From assembly GCA_000332255.1 (NCBI GenBank), contig KB235926.1:2837822-2901821 (forward strand): DNA of 64,000 bases, written 5' to 3'. This DNA is from a cyanobacterium PCC 7702 (lineage in GTDB: Bacteria > Cyanobacteriota > Cyanobacteriia > Cyanobacteriales > Nostocaceae). Shown piece after piece: positions 18,904 to 28,973 of this stretch (within the stretch, counting starts at the first letter, position 1; each line of letters opens with the position of its first letter). A model generated the notes under the pieces. It saw only the letters and a program-made list of their open reading frames with translations, was not told the DNA's origin and ran no database searches. The translations under genes were made by a program, and so were the position numbers.

Positions 18904-20169
18904 AGCGGCACTATATTTTACCTATATTTGTGAGCGAATTTGCAACAGTAACGATCCTGACTTTGACAGACTGCTGAGGTAGGGTTTGTTGATTCTGTAC
19001 TACCAACGCAAAAAGTAACTTAGCTCAAGTTGCATAGGAGGAAAAATTTCTGCCATCTACCTTCTACCTTTTTCATAAAGCCCTTTCTCCTTGTTCCTTC
19101 CGGAGTGTATAGACAATTACCAAATTTTCCTCGGGCTGAAAAATTGGAGTAGATAAATTACTTCCATTACAGCTTGCGGACATTCAGTTTGTTAGCTTTT
19201 ATTCCCTCAATCCAATTCACCGTTATTGATTTTTTATACAAATAAATCGAGACGAAACCTCTGTAATTTTATGCAGGTACAATCAATTGTAGCCGTAAAA
19301 AATTATTCGTATAACAAATTTTGGCATTAAATAGCATCTTTGGTTGTTAGCAAACCCAAATGCTGGTGATGGTTGGGAGGGGTGGATGAATTGAGCGCTA
19401 AAATCTCTACAAAATATGGTCTTCGCGGTCATGATTTTTTTCGACGAGTTAACCTAACGCAGCTACTGCTACCACCTGTATCGCTTTCGTCCCAAAAGGT
19501 TGCTCTTAACTTGAGGAGAAGATTTTTTAACAGAGAAATTTCTCAGGTCCGGGTTTTGTGTTTAAGTCCTGGAGAGAAACAGACTTTCCACCAAACTGAA
19601 ACAGGAGAAATTTTTTACTGGCAGCTTGCTGTAAAGAGGGTAGAATTGTCTAGGAAAAGCAAGCTAATTTGGATCTACTTTGGTGGATTTCCAAGACTTG
19701 CAAGCAGACTTAATTTGTCTTGCTAAGGTTGCAATTTGGAATCACCAAAGTGCTGGGTGCAAAATGGGTGCAAAATCCACGTTTATTATTGCTATACCGC
19801 ACCAGTTTACACACTCATTTTCCTGTTTTTACTCAGCTAGACTGCACTCAAGAGTTTCTGCGCAGTCACTTGCTTGCAGTTAAGATTTTATTTTGCGGCA
19901 ATAAAAGCGTTAACAGCGAAGAGGGAAAACTGGTGGTCAGCCCTTTTTAGGTATGTCGACGAGATGAGGGAAGGTGATCGGGCCAACTTTTCAAGGTACT
20001 TTTTGTACGTTCGTGCGAAAAGTCCATCCCTGCCTAAAAAATTTGATGAGTCATCCATTCCAATTCCCACTCAATTTTATTGTTACCTGGAAAAATTACA
20101 CCTGCTGGCGGTGGTAGATTTGCGGAAACTAATAGTGACCACCGCATTCTTTCTTAAGTTTTCAGTTCC
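18904..20169. other. Long gene-poor region before trxA
   Basis: About 1.27 kb with no convincing gene. Several open frames of 60-117 codons exist (for example 19373-19726, TTG start), but none has a recognisable motif, a ribosome-binding site or a composition like the neighbouring genes. No tRNA-like TpsiC arm was seen. The region may hold decayed coding sequence or untranslated RNA. Confidence 0.5.
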
Positions 20170-20499
20170 TTAATGGTCAAGGTATTTTTCCAAGGTATTG
20201 GACAATGTAGTTTTCGGCACAGCACCTACTACCATATCAACTTTTTGCCCACCTTTGAAGATCATCAACGTGGGAATGCTGCGGATTCCGTACTGGCTGG
20301 CAACGTTAGGATTTTCATCCGTATTGACTTTCACTACCTTGACTCTACCCTCATACTGAGCGGCGATCTCATCTACGACAGGGGCCACCATCCGGCAAGG
20401 ACCGCACCAGGGAGCCCAAAAGTCAACTAAAACAGGAACTTCGCTGTCCAATACTTCCTGCTTGAATGTAGAGTCGGTAACTTGTGCGGCTGCTGACAT
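20170..20499 (-). CDS. trxA: Thioredoxin (m type)
   Basis: 109 residues with active site WCGPC (31-35), the [11 protein letters not shown] strand-helix, the conserved Asp upstream (VDFW) and the cis-Pro motif SIPTLMIF. It reduces protein disulfides in the cytoplasm and is fed by ferredoxin- or NADPH-thioredoxin reductase. It lies downstream of guaB3 and the small RNA Yfr1 on the same strand, the conserved cyanobacterial order. Confidence 0.97.
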   Translation of the reverse strand: MSAAAQVTDSTFKQEVLDSEVPVLVDFWAPWCGPCRMVAPVVDEIAAQYEGRVKVVKVNTDENPNVASQYGIRSIPTLMIFKGGQKVDMVVGAVPKTTLSNTLEKYLDH

Positions 20500-20614
20500 G
20501 GCTACAAACCTTTGCCTATAATATTTGTTTGATTTTGCTGAAATTCTACCATAGCAAAAAGCACTGCTTAGAATTAAGGCACATTCATTTGTAAATAGTT
20601 TCTATCTTATTCAC

Positions 20615-20690
20615 AAAGACAAGGAAGCGCCCGAACCGCAGTCCGGGCGGAGTGTGGTGTGAGGAGTGAACGGAAACATGCGTCTCCGCT
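20615..20690 (-). ncRNA. yfr1: Yfr1 small regulatory RNA
   Basis: On the minus strand the unpaired core ACTCCTCACAC (complement of 20657-20667) is exact. It is flanked by a 5' hairpin GGAGAC-GCAT-GTTTCC (20672-20687) and a 3' hairpin CGCCCG ... CGGGCG (20628-20649) followed by a pyrimidine-rich tail. This two-hairpin layout around the core is the definition of Yfr1. The guaB3-yfr1-trxA order matches its known location in cyanobacteria. Yfr1 acts by base pairing with target mRNAs. The ends are approximate: the 5' end is set from the -10 element, and the 3' tail is less U-rich than usual. Confidence 0.88.
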
Positions 20691-20696
20691 ATATCT

Positions 20697-20702
20697 ATTG
20701 TA
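20697..20702 (-). promoter_or_regulatory. -10 element of yfr1
   Basis: TACAAT on the minus strand, six to eight bases before the inferred Yfr1 5' end. No clear -35 hexamer is seen at the right distance. Confidence 0.65.
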
Positions 20703-20832
20703 GGCGACATACGCCATTTTTCCAGTAATTGTTTCTCTGTCTGGAAAAATTTATTGCGGAATGGAAAAACAGGGAATCGGGAATTGTATAGTTTGCCTGC
20801 GCCGTACCCAAGTCCCCAGTTTTAAGGTCTTT

Positions 20833-21996
20833 CTATTTACCCATTCCTAATTGCTGCGCTTTTTGATACACTTTGCCTTCTGTCAGTAAGGAAGGAGCGA
20901 TCACAACTTCCACTTGTTGCATTTCCTTAAGATTTTTGGCTCCTAATGTACCCATACTGGTTTTTAAGGCTCCGAGAAGGTTGTGAGTACCATCATCAAG
21001 CTGAGCCGGACCGATGAGAATTTGTTCTAAGGTACCGGTGGTGCCTACACGAATACGCGTTCCTCGCGGTAAGACCGGGCTAGGAGTGGCCATACCCCAA
21101 TGGAATCCTCGTCCGGGTGCTTCTGCTGCTTTGGCAAAGGGAGAACCGATCATGACTCCATCTGCGCCGCAAGCAATACACTTACAAATGTCACCGCCAG
21201 TAATCAAACCCCCGTCGGCAATTATTGGAACGTATTTGCCAGTTTCTTGATAGAAAAGATCGCGCGCTGCAGCGCAGTCAGCGATCGCTGTTGCTTGAGG
21301 TACACCCACGCCCAAAACACCCCGGGAAGTACAAGCAGCACCGGGACCAATACCAATTAGTACTGCAGCTGCACCTGCTTTCATTAAGTCAAGGGCCACT
21401 TCGTAAGTGACACAGTTACCCAATACTACAGGCATCGGCATTTCCCGACAAAATTGGCCCAAATCCAACGGTACAGTTGATTCCGGCGACAGGTGTGCTG
21501 TAGAAACAACTGTAGCTTGAACAAAAAATAAATCTGCTTTTGCTTTGGCAACTACTGCACCATATTTGCTTGCGCCTGCTGGAGTAGCGCTAACTGCAGC
21601 TATACCACCTTGCTCTTTAATTTCCGCGATCCTTTGTTCTATAAGTTCTGGTTTGATCGGTTCAGCATAAAGCTGTTGCATCAGCGGCACAAATTCGTCT
21701 TTGCCCACTGCCGCAATGCGATCTAAAATTGGCCCTGGATTAGCGTAGCGAGTTTGAATTCCCTCTAAGTTCAGCACGCCCAGCGCCCCCAATTTGGACA
21801 AAAGCACTGCCATGCGAACGTCTACAACACCATCCATGGCACTGGCAATAATGGGAATCTCCCGTTCAATAGTGCCAATGCGCCATTTTGTGTCTGTCAA
21901 ACTCGGATCGAGCGTACCTCTACCGGGTACTAGAGCAATCTCATCTATTCCGTAAGCTCTGCGAGCTGCTTTACCCCGCCCAATTTGAATTTCCAC
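20833..21996 (-). CDS. guaB3: GuaB3 family IMP dehydrogenase-related protein
   Basis: 387 residues starting at GTG, giving the usual family start with IGRGKAARRAYGIDEIALVPG. The TIM barrel has the IMPDH-type catalytic loop GPGAACTSRGVLGVG, with Cys in the position that attacks IMP, and the phosphate-binding IIADGGLITGG and GADGVMIGSPFA motifs. There is no CBS domain. It would act in GMP synthesis or purine interconversion. It lies upstream of yfr1 and trxA on the same strand. Confidence 0.93.
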   Translation of the reverse strand: MEIQIGRGKAARRAYGIDEIALVPGRGTLDPSLTDTKWRIGTIEREIPIIASAMDGVVDVRMAVLLSKLGALGVLNLEGIQTRYANPGPILDRIAAVGKDEFVPLMQQLYAEPIKPELIEQRIAEIKEQGGIAAVSATPAGASKYGAVVAKAKADLFFVQATVVSTAHLSPESTVPLDLGQFCREMPMPVVLGNCVTYEVALDLMKAGAAAVLIGIGPGAACTSRGVLGVGVPQATAIADCAAARDLFYQETGKYVPIIADGGLITGGDICKCIACGADGVMIGSPFAKAAEAPGRGFHWGMATPSPVLPRGTRIRVGTTGTLEQILIGPAQLDDGTHNLLGALKTSMGTLGAKNLKEMQQVEVVIAPSLLTEGKVYQKAQQLGMGK

Positions 21997-22313
21997 TCTG
22001 ACAATGTTCCCAAATCTGTTTAAGCTAGGGTATCAAATTGTGGCAATATTTGCAGCGGTTGTTTGTAAACAAATTCTTGGCTCGCGGCTGAAAGCCTTCC
22101 AGAACTTCTAGTGAAATTTAAGCAATTTTACTGGAAAACCGCCGGGGAAGAAAAGGTTATATTTGCTACTAAATATGAGTTTTGCTTCCATCACCGAGCA
22201 ACAAAGGTAGCTGTCTCAGTTGTTGTCTAGAGGATGAGTCATGAGAGGAAATGTATTGTTACCATAATTTCAGAGGATTTAGATTTAGATATTAAAGCTC
22301 TGATATTAAAACC
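21997..22313. other. Intergenic region between guaB3 and mutS2
   Basis: 317 bp between divergent genes. It should contain both promoters. No palindrome or conserved site was recognised. Confidence 0.5.
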
Positions 22314-24719
22314 TTGATTGCAGCTGAAACTTTAGAACTACTCGAATGGCAGCGCCTTTGCCAGCATTTATCAACCTTTGCAGCTACCAAGTTAGGGGCG
22401 ATCGCCGCTCGTAACCTTTCCATTCCCAACTCCCAGGCTGAAAGCGAATATTTGCTAGCACAAACCAAAGAAGTTTACGATCTAGAAAGTCGCCTGTCCC
22501 CAGGATTGGTATTTGAAGGAATTCAAGACATTAGCGATGCTTTGGAAACAGCCCAAAGGCGAGGAATTTTGACCGGGGAGGAATTGCTTGCCATTGCCAC
22601 TACCTTAGCTGGAACTAGAAATTTACGGCGGTGCATAGATTCTCAGCCAGATTTGCCAATCTTATCAAATTTAGTTGCTGATTTACGAACTTACCCAGAG
22701 TTAGAGCAAGACATTCACCGTTGTATCGACGAACACGGACAAGTAACCGATCGCGCCAGCCAAAAACTCGCTGAAATTCGTGCCGAACTACGAAGATTAC
22801 GCCACCAGATTACACAAAAGTTACAAAATATCCTCCAGGAAAAAGCAACTGCAGTTCAGGAACAGATCTTTACCCAACGAGGCGATCGCTACGTAATTCC
22901 CGTCAAAGCATCCCAAAAAGACGCCATTCCCGGCATTGTCCACGATACCTCCACAAGCGGTGCCACACTATACGTAGAACCAAATTCCATCGTTCCGCTG
23001 GGTAACCAACTGCGACAATTGCTTAAAAAAGAACAAGCAGAACAACAGCTAATCCGTCGCGCCCTAACTGAACAAGTAGCACAAGTCAAATCAGATCTGG
23101 AAAAATTATTAGCCGTTGCCACCAGTTTGGATTTAGCAACTGCTAAAGCTCGCTATAGTTTCTGGCTAAAAGCCAATCCTCCTCGCTTTATTAACCGTCA
23201 AGCAGGCGAAAACATCACTCTCAGACAACTGCGCCATCCTCTGTTAGTATGGCAGCAGCACTACGAACAAGGACAACCAGTTGTTCCAGTAGATTTACTT
23301 ATAAAATCTCACGTTAAAGTTGTAATAATTACCGGCCCCAACACGGGCGGCAAAACGGTTACCCTTAAAACCTTGGGTTTGGCAGCACTAATGGCAAAAG
23401 TGGGTTTATTTGTTCCAGCCCGCGAACCAGTAGAATTACCTTGGTTCCAGCAGGTATTGGCAGACATAGGAGACGAACAATCGCTACAACAAAATTTATC
23501 TACCTTTTCTGGACATATCCGCCGTATTAGCCGCATTTTAGAAGCTTTAGACACACAACAACTAGAATCGTCCCATCCTCAATCTTTGATACTCCTTGAT
23601 GAAGTAGGAGCAGGTACTGACCCCAGCGAAGGAAGTGCTTTGGCGATCGCTATTTTGCGCTATCTAGCAGAACACGCCCAACTAACAATGGCAACTACTC
23701 ACTTCGGTGAATTAAAAGCACTAAAATACCAAGACCAACGCTTTGAAAATGCTTCTGTAGAATTCGATGAAACTACACTTTCGCCTACCTATCGCTTGCT
23801 GTGGGGAATCCCCGGACGTTCTAACGCCCTAGCCATTGCTCGCCGCCTAGGATTAAAACCAGAAGTAGTAGAAGCAGCAAAAGCTAACCAAGGAGAAGCA
23901 ACAGACAAAGTTGACCAGGTAATAGCTGGTCTGGAAGCACAACGCCGCGAGCAAGAAACAAAAGCAGCACAAGCACAAGATCTCCTGGAACAAACAGAAC
24001 GTTTATACAAAGAAGTATCTGAAAAAGCCACATTATTACAAGAAAGGGAACGAACTCTGCGCACTGCACAAGAAATAGCAGTACAGCAGGCGATCGCCCA
24101 AGCCAAAAGCGAAATCGCCCACGTAATTCGCCGCCTGCAGCAAGGTACGCCCACTGCTCAAGACGCTCAGCAAGCAAGTAAGGAATTAAATGAAATAGCT
24201 GAAAAATTTATACCTAAAGCTCCCAGGAAACAAAAACAAGGATACCTTCCCAAACAAGGCGATCGCATTCGCATTCCCAAGTTAGGACAAACCGCAGAAG
24301 TATTGACCGCTCCTAATGAAAACGGTGAATTAACCGTTCGCTTTGGAATCATGAAAATGATAGTCAAACTCGAAGATATAGAATCTTTAGAGGGAGAAAA
24401 AGCTGAACCAGTACCCAAACAGCCAAAAAGCAAGGGAGAATCTCAAAAAGTCGTCACAGCTGCAGCAACAACTCCAGCAATTCGCACATCCCAAAATACA
24501 ATTGACCTGCGCGGATGCACAGTAGCAGATGCACAATTGATTCTAGACAAAGCTATCTCGCAAGCAACCGGACCCCTGTGGATTATTCATGGACACGGTA
24601 CTGGAAAATTACGAGAAGGTGTTCGCGAATTCTTACAACAACACCCTAAAGTTAGCCGTTATGAAACAGCTGAGCAATCTGATGGTGGTGCTGGTGTAAC
24701 CGTTGCTTACATAAATTGA
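22314..24719 (+). CDS. mutS2: Endonuclease MutS2
   Basis: 801 residues. The TTG start at 22314 is chosen because it gives the usual family N-terminus (ETLELLEW) and no ATG fits. The order is an N-terminal core and clamp, the ATPase with Walker A GPNTGGKT (341-348) and Walker B LILLDEVGAGTDPSEG, a long coiled coil (about 530-620), a KOW-like segment, and a C-terminal Smr nuclease domain (IDLRGC ... IIHGHGTGKLREGV, about 722-801). MutS2 is linked to branched DNA processing and, in some bacteria, to rescue of collided ribosomes. It lacks the mismatch-recognition domain of MutS. Confidence 0.95.
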   Translation: MIAAETLELLEWQRLCQHLSTFAATKLGAIAARNLSIPNSQAESEYLLAQTKEVYDLESRLSPGLVFEGIQDISDALETAQRRGILTGEELLAIATTLAGTRNLRRCIDSQPDLPILSNLVADLRTYPELEQDIHRCIDEHGQVTDRASQKLAEIRAELRRLRHQITQKLQNILQEKATAVQEQIFTQRGDRYVIPVKASQKDAIPGIVHDTSTSGATLYVEPNSIVPLGNQLRQLLKKEQAEQQLIRRALTEQVAQVKSDLEKLLAVATSLDLATAKARYSFWLKANPPRFINRQAGENITLRQLRHPLLVWQQHYEQGQPVVPVDLLIKSHVKVVIITGPNTGGKTVTLKTLGLAALMAKVGLFVPAREPVELPWFQQVLADIGDEQSLQQNLSTFSGHIRRISRILEALDTQQLESSHPQSLILLDEVGAGTDPSEGSALAIAILRYLAEHAQLTMATTHFGELKALKYQDQRFENASVEFDETTLSPTYRLLWGIPGRSNALAIARRLGLKPEVVEAAKANQGEATDKVDQVIAGLEAQRREQETKAAQAQDLLEQTERLYKEVSEKATLLQERERTLRTAQEIAVQQAIAQAKSEIAHVIRRLQQGTPTAQDAQQASKELNEIAEKFIPKAPRKQKQGYLPKQGDRIRIPKLGQTAEVLTAPNENGELTVRFGIMKMIVKLEDIESLEGEKAEPVPKQPKSKGESQKVVTAAATTPAIRTSQNTIDLRGCTVADAQLILDKAISQATGPLWIIHGHGTGKLREGVREFLQQHPKVSRYETAEQSDGGAGVTVAYIN

Positions 24720-25586
24720 AAAAATTGAGTTGAAAAAAATGAATTATTATTTCTTGTTCAGTACACACAAACAAATCCAATTTCTCAAATCATTGAGCAA
24801 GCATTTCACAATAGAAAAAGAAAATAATCAACACCAAAGGTAAATTTCAGCTTTTAATGCCGTATTGCTAAAATTAACAGTAATAAACACTAAATTAATA
24901 ATCCAACTTTTCCCGAACCACCCCATCACAGCGTCGGGAAAAAGATACTTAGTAAAATCTTAATATTTAATTTATAATCCCGGACTACTCGTTTGAGTAA
25001 AAACAGCGATCGCTTTTGCTACTGACACTTAATTAAATGTCACATCCCCAAAACTCGTATTTTCATGAAAAAAGAATACAATAACTAGGCAATAACAGTT
25101 TTGGAAACAACTCTCTATTCCCAAAGCTAGTAGCTAATAATACAAATTTTGCTTTTTGATCCTGCTGCCAGTGCAAAAATACTTACTTTCTCCTTCTGGT
25201 TGTTGAAAAATACTTCATTGGGTATTCTTTTAAGTATTATTAGGGTCTCGAACCACAATTGACATAAGTAAATATCTATCTAGGGATAGATTTATCTTAG
25301 ATGAAAAGCTCATACTTGAGCAAAAAACATACAAAACACAGTTGGTGCAGTCAGCAGTTCGCAAAGTCATTAATAAAACTTGTACTTTTTCCAAAATCGG
25401 TTTTCATCATAGAGTTAAGACAAAGACCACTGCTGTATACCGATTGTCAAAGCTATATAAAACATGGCAAGCAACTTAACTGCAGGCTAAATTTATATCA
25501 ATGGCTTTGGGAAACCAATCTTTAAATTAGTGCAAGTCTGGTTTCAAAATGGGTAACAGCAATAGCTCCTACTAGCCCGATCACCT
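24720..25586. other. Long intergenic region between mutS2 and the DUF3038 gene
   Basis: 867 bp, AT-rich. A 74-codon frame at 25301-25525 has no recognisable feature and is not accepted as a gene. No tRNA or strong hairpin was seen. Confidence 0.5.
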
Positions 25587-26192
25587 ATGCTAAAAGTTAT
25601 GCACTCTGCCGCTAATTCACCCACTCCAACTCCCCAGTGGGAGGATTTAATTAAGCTCCCAGCGCCAAATTCAGTTCAGTGGGATAATATCAAAACTCAA
25701 CTGGACTTGGTGTTGCTAGCGCTAGAAACATTAACCGGCATTGGCTCTGAAGCCATGCTTTCAGCGGCAATCAATCTCAATTTAGAATCAAGAGTGCCAG
25801 ACCGTGTAGCGCTATGGCGACTGCGCCAATCTAACCCGCTACGTAAAGGCCAAGGAGGGCGAAAAAAGCTAGATGTAGAAGAAGCTAGAGCACTTGTTCT
25901 CATCACTTGCTACCTTGCCAAACAGCATCAAGATCTGATTCGTCGTGCTGTTGGCTTATTAGAACAAATGGCGGAAAACAACCGCGAACCTCATCAGGCT
26001 GCTTTACTTGGAGATTACATCGATGCTTTCTGCAATACTTACCAAGAACGGATGGAGGAAGAATCGGCAATCTCCACGGATGAACTTACTCACCTGGCTT
26101 TAAAACTACTTATTGATTTACTTTTTTACAGCGGACCTGGTGGACATCGCCACCTCTGGCTAGCACTTATAGACCGCTCAACTAAATTTTGA
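25587..26192 (+). CDS. DUF3038 domain protein
   Basis: 201 residues, a cyanobacterial family of unknown function. The centre reads LALETLTGIGSEAMLSAA and the C-terminus GGHRHLWLALIDR, family hallmarks as remembered. It is predicted helical and soluble. The gene sits 25 bp before a DUF4335 gene; this pairing recurs in cyanobacteria, so the two products probably work together. An internal ATG at 25599 is an alternative start. Confidence 0.85.
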   Translation: MLKVMHSAANSPTPTPQWEDLIKLPAPNSVQWDNIKTQLDLVLLALETLTGIGSEAMLSAAINLNLESRVPDRVALWRLRQSNPLRKGQGGRKKLDVEEARALVLITCYLAKQHQDLIRRAVGLLEQMAENNREPHQAALLGDYIDAFCNTYQERMEEESAISTDELTHLALKLLIDLLFYSGPGGHRHLWLALIDRSTKF

Positions 26193-26217
26193 AAAATTCC
26201 TGCTTGCATTTCCTGCC

Positions 26218-27771
26218 ATGCCTCTAACAAATTCTGTCATCCGTCGGTACACACCGCCCACTTGCACGCTAGAAGTATTGGCGCAAAGCTCACCTTTATC
26301 TCGTTGGGTAGGAAAACCTGTTCTCAAGCAGCTGCATTTTGAGCTACGCTTTGACGATCCGCAATTGCCGCAAGAACAGAGACTTGTCATTCGAGGCGAT
26401 CGCAACCAACTAGAAGCTTTGTGTACAGCGGTAACAAACTACGTACAGGAATTCCTCCGCATGTCTCCGGAGAAATTCTGGACAACTTTCTCAGGCTCAG
26501 AAGAATCAAGCAAAGCATCACAACCCTCACCATCACAACAGCTATTTACCTCTTCTTCAGCAACTGAAACTCTAAACTCTTTTAGTACTCAAATATCGAC
26601 AACAGAAATACACATCAAACCTAGCAATCACCTGACTCACAAATTATTTCTTGGTTCTTTAGGTTACCAAACATCCACTCCTGTAATTACCCTCAGTCTG
26701 CTACAACTGTTTGATTTAGCAACAGCTCTAGATGAATACTCTGCTGATGCCATAGCACTACCAGCTCTCAACCAAAGCAAATCGCCCATTTCCATTCCTG
26801 CTTGGGCACCCGCAGCAGCAGTGCTAATATTAGCCGTGGGTTTGATGCCTCTAACTTGGCATTACGCTAACCAACACAGGCAACAACAAAAAATAGCCAA
26901 GAAATCTCCACCTGCCCAAGAAAAAGTCGCCATAGAACCTTCACCACTTCTGAATCCCACACCCGCACTCACACCTACTGACCAACTACCATCCCTACCT
27001 TTAGGCTCTAGCCTGTCAATACCAGGCTCTACTGTACCTGCTGTTCCCCAAATATATCCAACTAACCTTCCTTCAACTTTCCCATCTTCTTCAGGGAATG
27101 CCTATTCCCTTTCCCAAAAAACAGCACAAAATCTTCCCACTTCCCAAAGAAAAACTTCATCACCAACATCCAGCAGTTCACAACCAACTATTCCAAGCAA
27201 TTTCCCTAAAAATTACAGCAGTACTTCAGCTTCGCCAAGTAAAAAATCATCTCCAACTTCACCCACCACCCCAGTTAACATATCCTCCATATCCCCCAGA
27301 ACTGTTACAGCTACTCCCACCGTTGCTTCTACACCCAATCCCTTCTATCCTAATCCTGCTGGGTTCCAAACAAATTTGCCAACAAACTCCCCACTCACAA
27401 CCGACCAAACCTCCAAACTAGTTGAGAGATTGAGAACAAACCGCAATAGCAGCACCACCAAGGTTGCCACTACCAATAGCACTATATTTGACCCAACACA
27501 GGTAGCACAAGCAAGAGATTTTTTAAGAAAGCGCTGGCAACCACCTAAGTCCCTAAAAGAAAACCTCGAGTACAGTTTGATTATAGGTGTGGACGGTACT
27601 ATTGAACGTATCTTTCCTTTAGGAAAGGCTGCAAGGGAATATATAGATCGCACCGGTATGCCTTTAATTGGCGAACCTTTTGTTTCTCCCAGCAAAACCG
27701 GAAAAGCTACAATCATCAGAGCTATTTACAGTCCTGATGGTAGGGTACAAACTTTCGCAGAAAAGGATTAA
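26218..27771 (+). CDS. DUF4335 domain protein, single-pass membrane, Ser/Pro/Thr-rich linker
   Basis: 517 residues. The N-terminal 185 residues (RRYTPPTCTLEVLAQSSPLSRW ...) form the DUF4335 domain. A single membrane segment lies at about 195-215 (AWAPAAAVLILAVGLMPLTW). A low-complexity Ser/Pro/Thr/Asn linker of about 190 residues follows, and then a C-terminal folded part of about 95 residues (LEYSLIIGVDGTIERIFPLG). The linker suggests a tether across the periplasm or cell wall. The partner is probably the DUF3038 protein encoded just upstream. Function unknown. Confidence 0.85.
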   Translation: MPLTNSVIRRYTPPTCTLEVLAQSSPLSRWVGKPVLKQLHFELRFDDPQLPQEQRLVIRGDRNQLEALCTAVTNYVQEFLRMSPEKFWTTFSGSEESSKASQPSPSQQLFTSSSATETLNSFSTQISTTEIHIKPSNHLTHKLFLGSLGYQTSTPVITLSLLQLFDLATALDEYSADAIALPALNQSKSPISIPAWAPAAAVLILAVGLMPLTWHYANQHRQQQKIAKKSPPAQEKVAIEPSPLLNPTPALTPTDQLPSLPLGSSLSIPGSTVPAVPQIYPTNLPSTFPSSSGNAYSLSQKTAQNLPTSQRKTSSPTSSSSQPTIPSNFPKNYSSTSASPSKKSSPTSPTTPVNISSISPRTVTATPTVASTPNPFYPNPAGFQTNLPTNSPLTTDQTSKLVERLRTNRNSSTTKVATTNSTIFDPTQVAQARDFLRKRWQPPKSLKENLEYSLIIGVDGTIERIFPLGKAAREYIDRTGMPLIGEPFVSPSKTGKATIIRAIYSPDGRVQTFAEKD

Positions 27772-27810
27772 TTGTTCGCTCTTGCTTCTGGAGTACTTGC
27801 CAAACTTTAG

Positions 27811-27846
27811 GGGAAAGGATAAAGAAAATATTCTTTTTCCTTTCCC
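27811..27846. terminator. Long hairpin between convergent DUF4335 and glycosyltransferase genes
   Basis: GGGAAAGG (27811-27818) pairs with CCTTTCCC (27839-27846), and AAAGAA (27821-27826) pairs with TTCTTT (27831-27836), giving a stem of about 15 bp with one mismatch and a 4-nt loop. Its place between two convergent genes suggests a bidirectional terminator. Confidence 0.6.
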
Positions 27847-27938
27847 TTTATAAAACCTTTAACAGTTTTTCCGACCTGGGAACATCCTCGCAGCACTGCT
27901 AATTACTTTTTTCTTTGCTTAACACTAACCAGAAGAAC

Positions 27939-28973
27939 TCACCCTACTACTTTGATTGTTGACATATTTTTCAGTTTACTTAACCAGTCTTTAACAAAAC
28001 CTTTTAACTTTAGCTCTGTTTGATGTTGCCACTCAAAAAAAGGAGCAAAACCCAAAGACAATGCTAAAATTCGCAGTCGTAGCAAAGGCGAATCACCCAG
28101 TTGTTTTAATAAGGCAACAAGTTCAGCCCGTTCCTGTTGGTTAAAAATAGGAAGAAAACAATAAGCTGAATGTAGAATTGCCAGCTTGCGTCTTTGTTTA
28201 TCTAATATCTTTGTGTCCCAGCCTCGCCGTTGAAAAGCTGGTAAAAAACTCTCTTCAAAAATCCGAATATACCCTTTTAACTGCAAGTGTTTGCGCTTAG
28301 AACGCGTTTTTTTGACATCAGTCCAAATTCGATATTTAGCTAGAACTTCATCTGTATAAACATTTCCATAACCAGCATCTGCAATTCTTACAGATAGGTC
28401 ATAATCTTCCACATACTCAGGACGATTTTCGTAATATTTTAATTCCTGAAGCACTTTAGACCTGAACATCAAAATATTTGCTGCTACTCTATAACCTGAA
28501 ACTGCTGCCATTAGCGCTTCATCTGAGTTTTGGAACTCTTTTTTTCTCACAACTCGTGCTATGGAATGTTTTTTTCCCCATTCGTCGATCTGTTGAATAG
28601 CAGTATGAGCATAGCCTGCTTCTGGATATTTTTGTAGCAGTAAAACTAGTTTTTCCACATAATCGGGCATTAAAGCATCATCCGAATCCAGACGCACGAT
28701 AAAATCAGTTTTTGGCTGGCTCAGTAACCAAGTATTGTTGCCAGCAATACCCAAGTTCTTGGGCTGTCGATAGTAATGTACTTGCGGAAATTGCTGACAT
28801 AACTTCTCCATCACCTGGGGTGTTTCGTCAGTACTGCAATCATCTGAAACCCACACTTCCACATGGGGATAAGTCTGACAACAAGCACTACTAATGGATT
28901 CCCTCAAGTATTGAGCTTGATTGTAGGTGGGAATACAAATGGCAACTGAAGGCATTTTTGGCATTGAAGTCAT
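27939..28973 (-). CDS. Glycosyltransferase family 2
   Basis: 344 residues. The GT-A fold begins VAICIPTYNQAQYLRESISSA, then EVWVSDDCSTDETPQ, then the metal-binding D-x-D in VRLDSDDALMPDY and EDYDLSVRIADAGY later. It would use a nucleotide sugar to extend a polysaccharide, glycan or glycolipid. No membrane segment is obvious. There is no neighbouring sugar gene, so the acceptor is unknown. Confidence 0.88.
   Translation of the reverse strand: MTSMPKMPSVAICIPTYNQAQYLRESISSACCQTYPHVEVWVSDDCSTDETPQVMEKLCQQFPQVHYYRQPKNLGIAGNNTWLLSQPKTDFIVRLDSDDALMPDYVEKLVLLLQKYPEAGYAHTAIQQIDEWGKKHSIARVVRKKEFQNSDEALMAAVSGYRVAANILMFRSKVLQELKYYENRPEYVEDYDLSVRIADAGYGNVYTDEVLAKYRIWTDVKKTRSKRKHLQLKGYIRIFEESFLPAFQRRGWDTKILDKQRRKLAILHSAYCFLPIFNQQERAELVALLKQLGDSPLLRLRILALSLGFAPFFEWQHQTELKLKGFVKDWLSKLKNMSTIKVVG

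Noticed and set aside
19373..19726. 117-codon open frame in the gap before trxA
   Set aside because: TTG start, no ribosome-binding site, no motif, and composition unlike nearby genes.
20717..20752. TTTTTCCAG/CTGGAAAAA inverted repeat as a guaB3 terminator
   Set aside because: It overlaps the yfr1 promoter region, its AT ends are symmetric, and there is no T-run after the stem on the minus strand.
25301..25525. 74-codon open frame before the DUF3038 gene
   Set aside because: No recognisable feature and no ribosome-binding site in an AT-rich gap.
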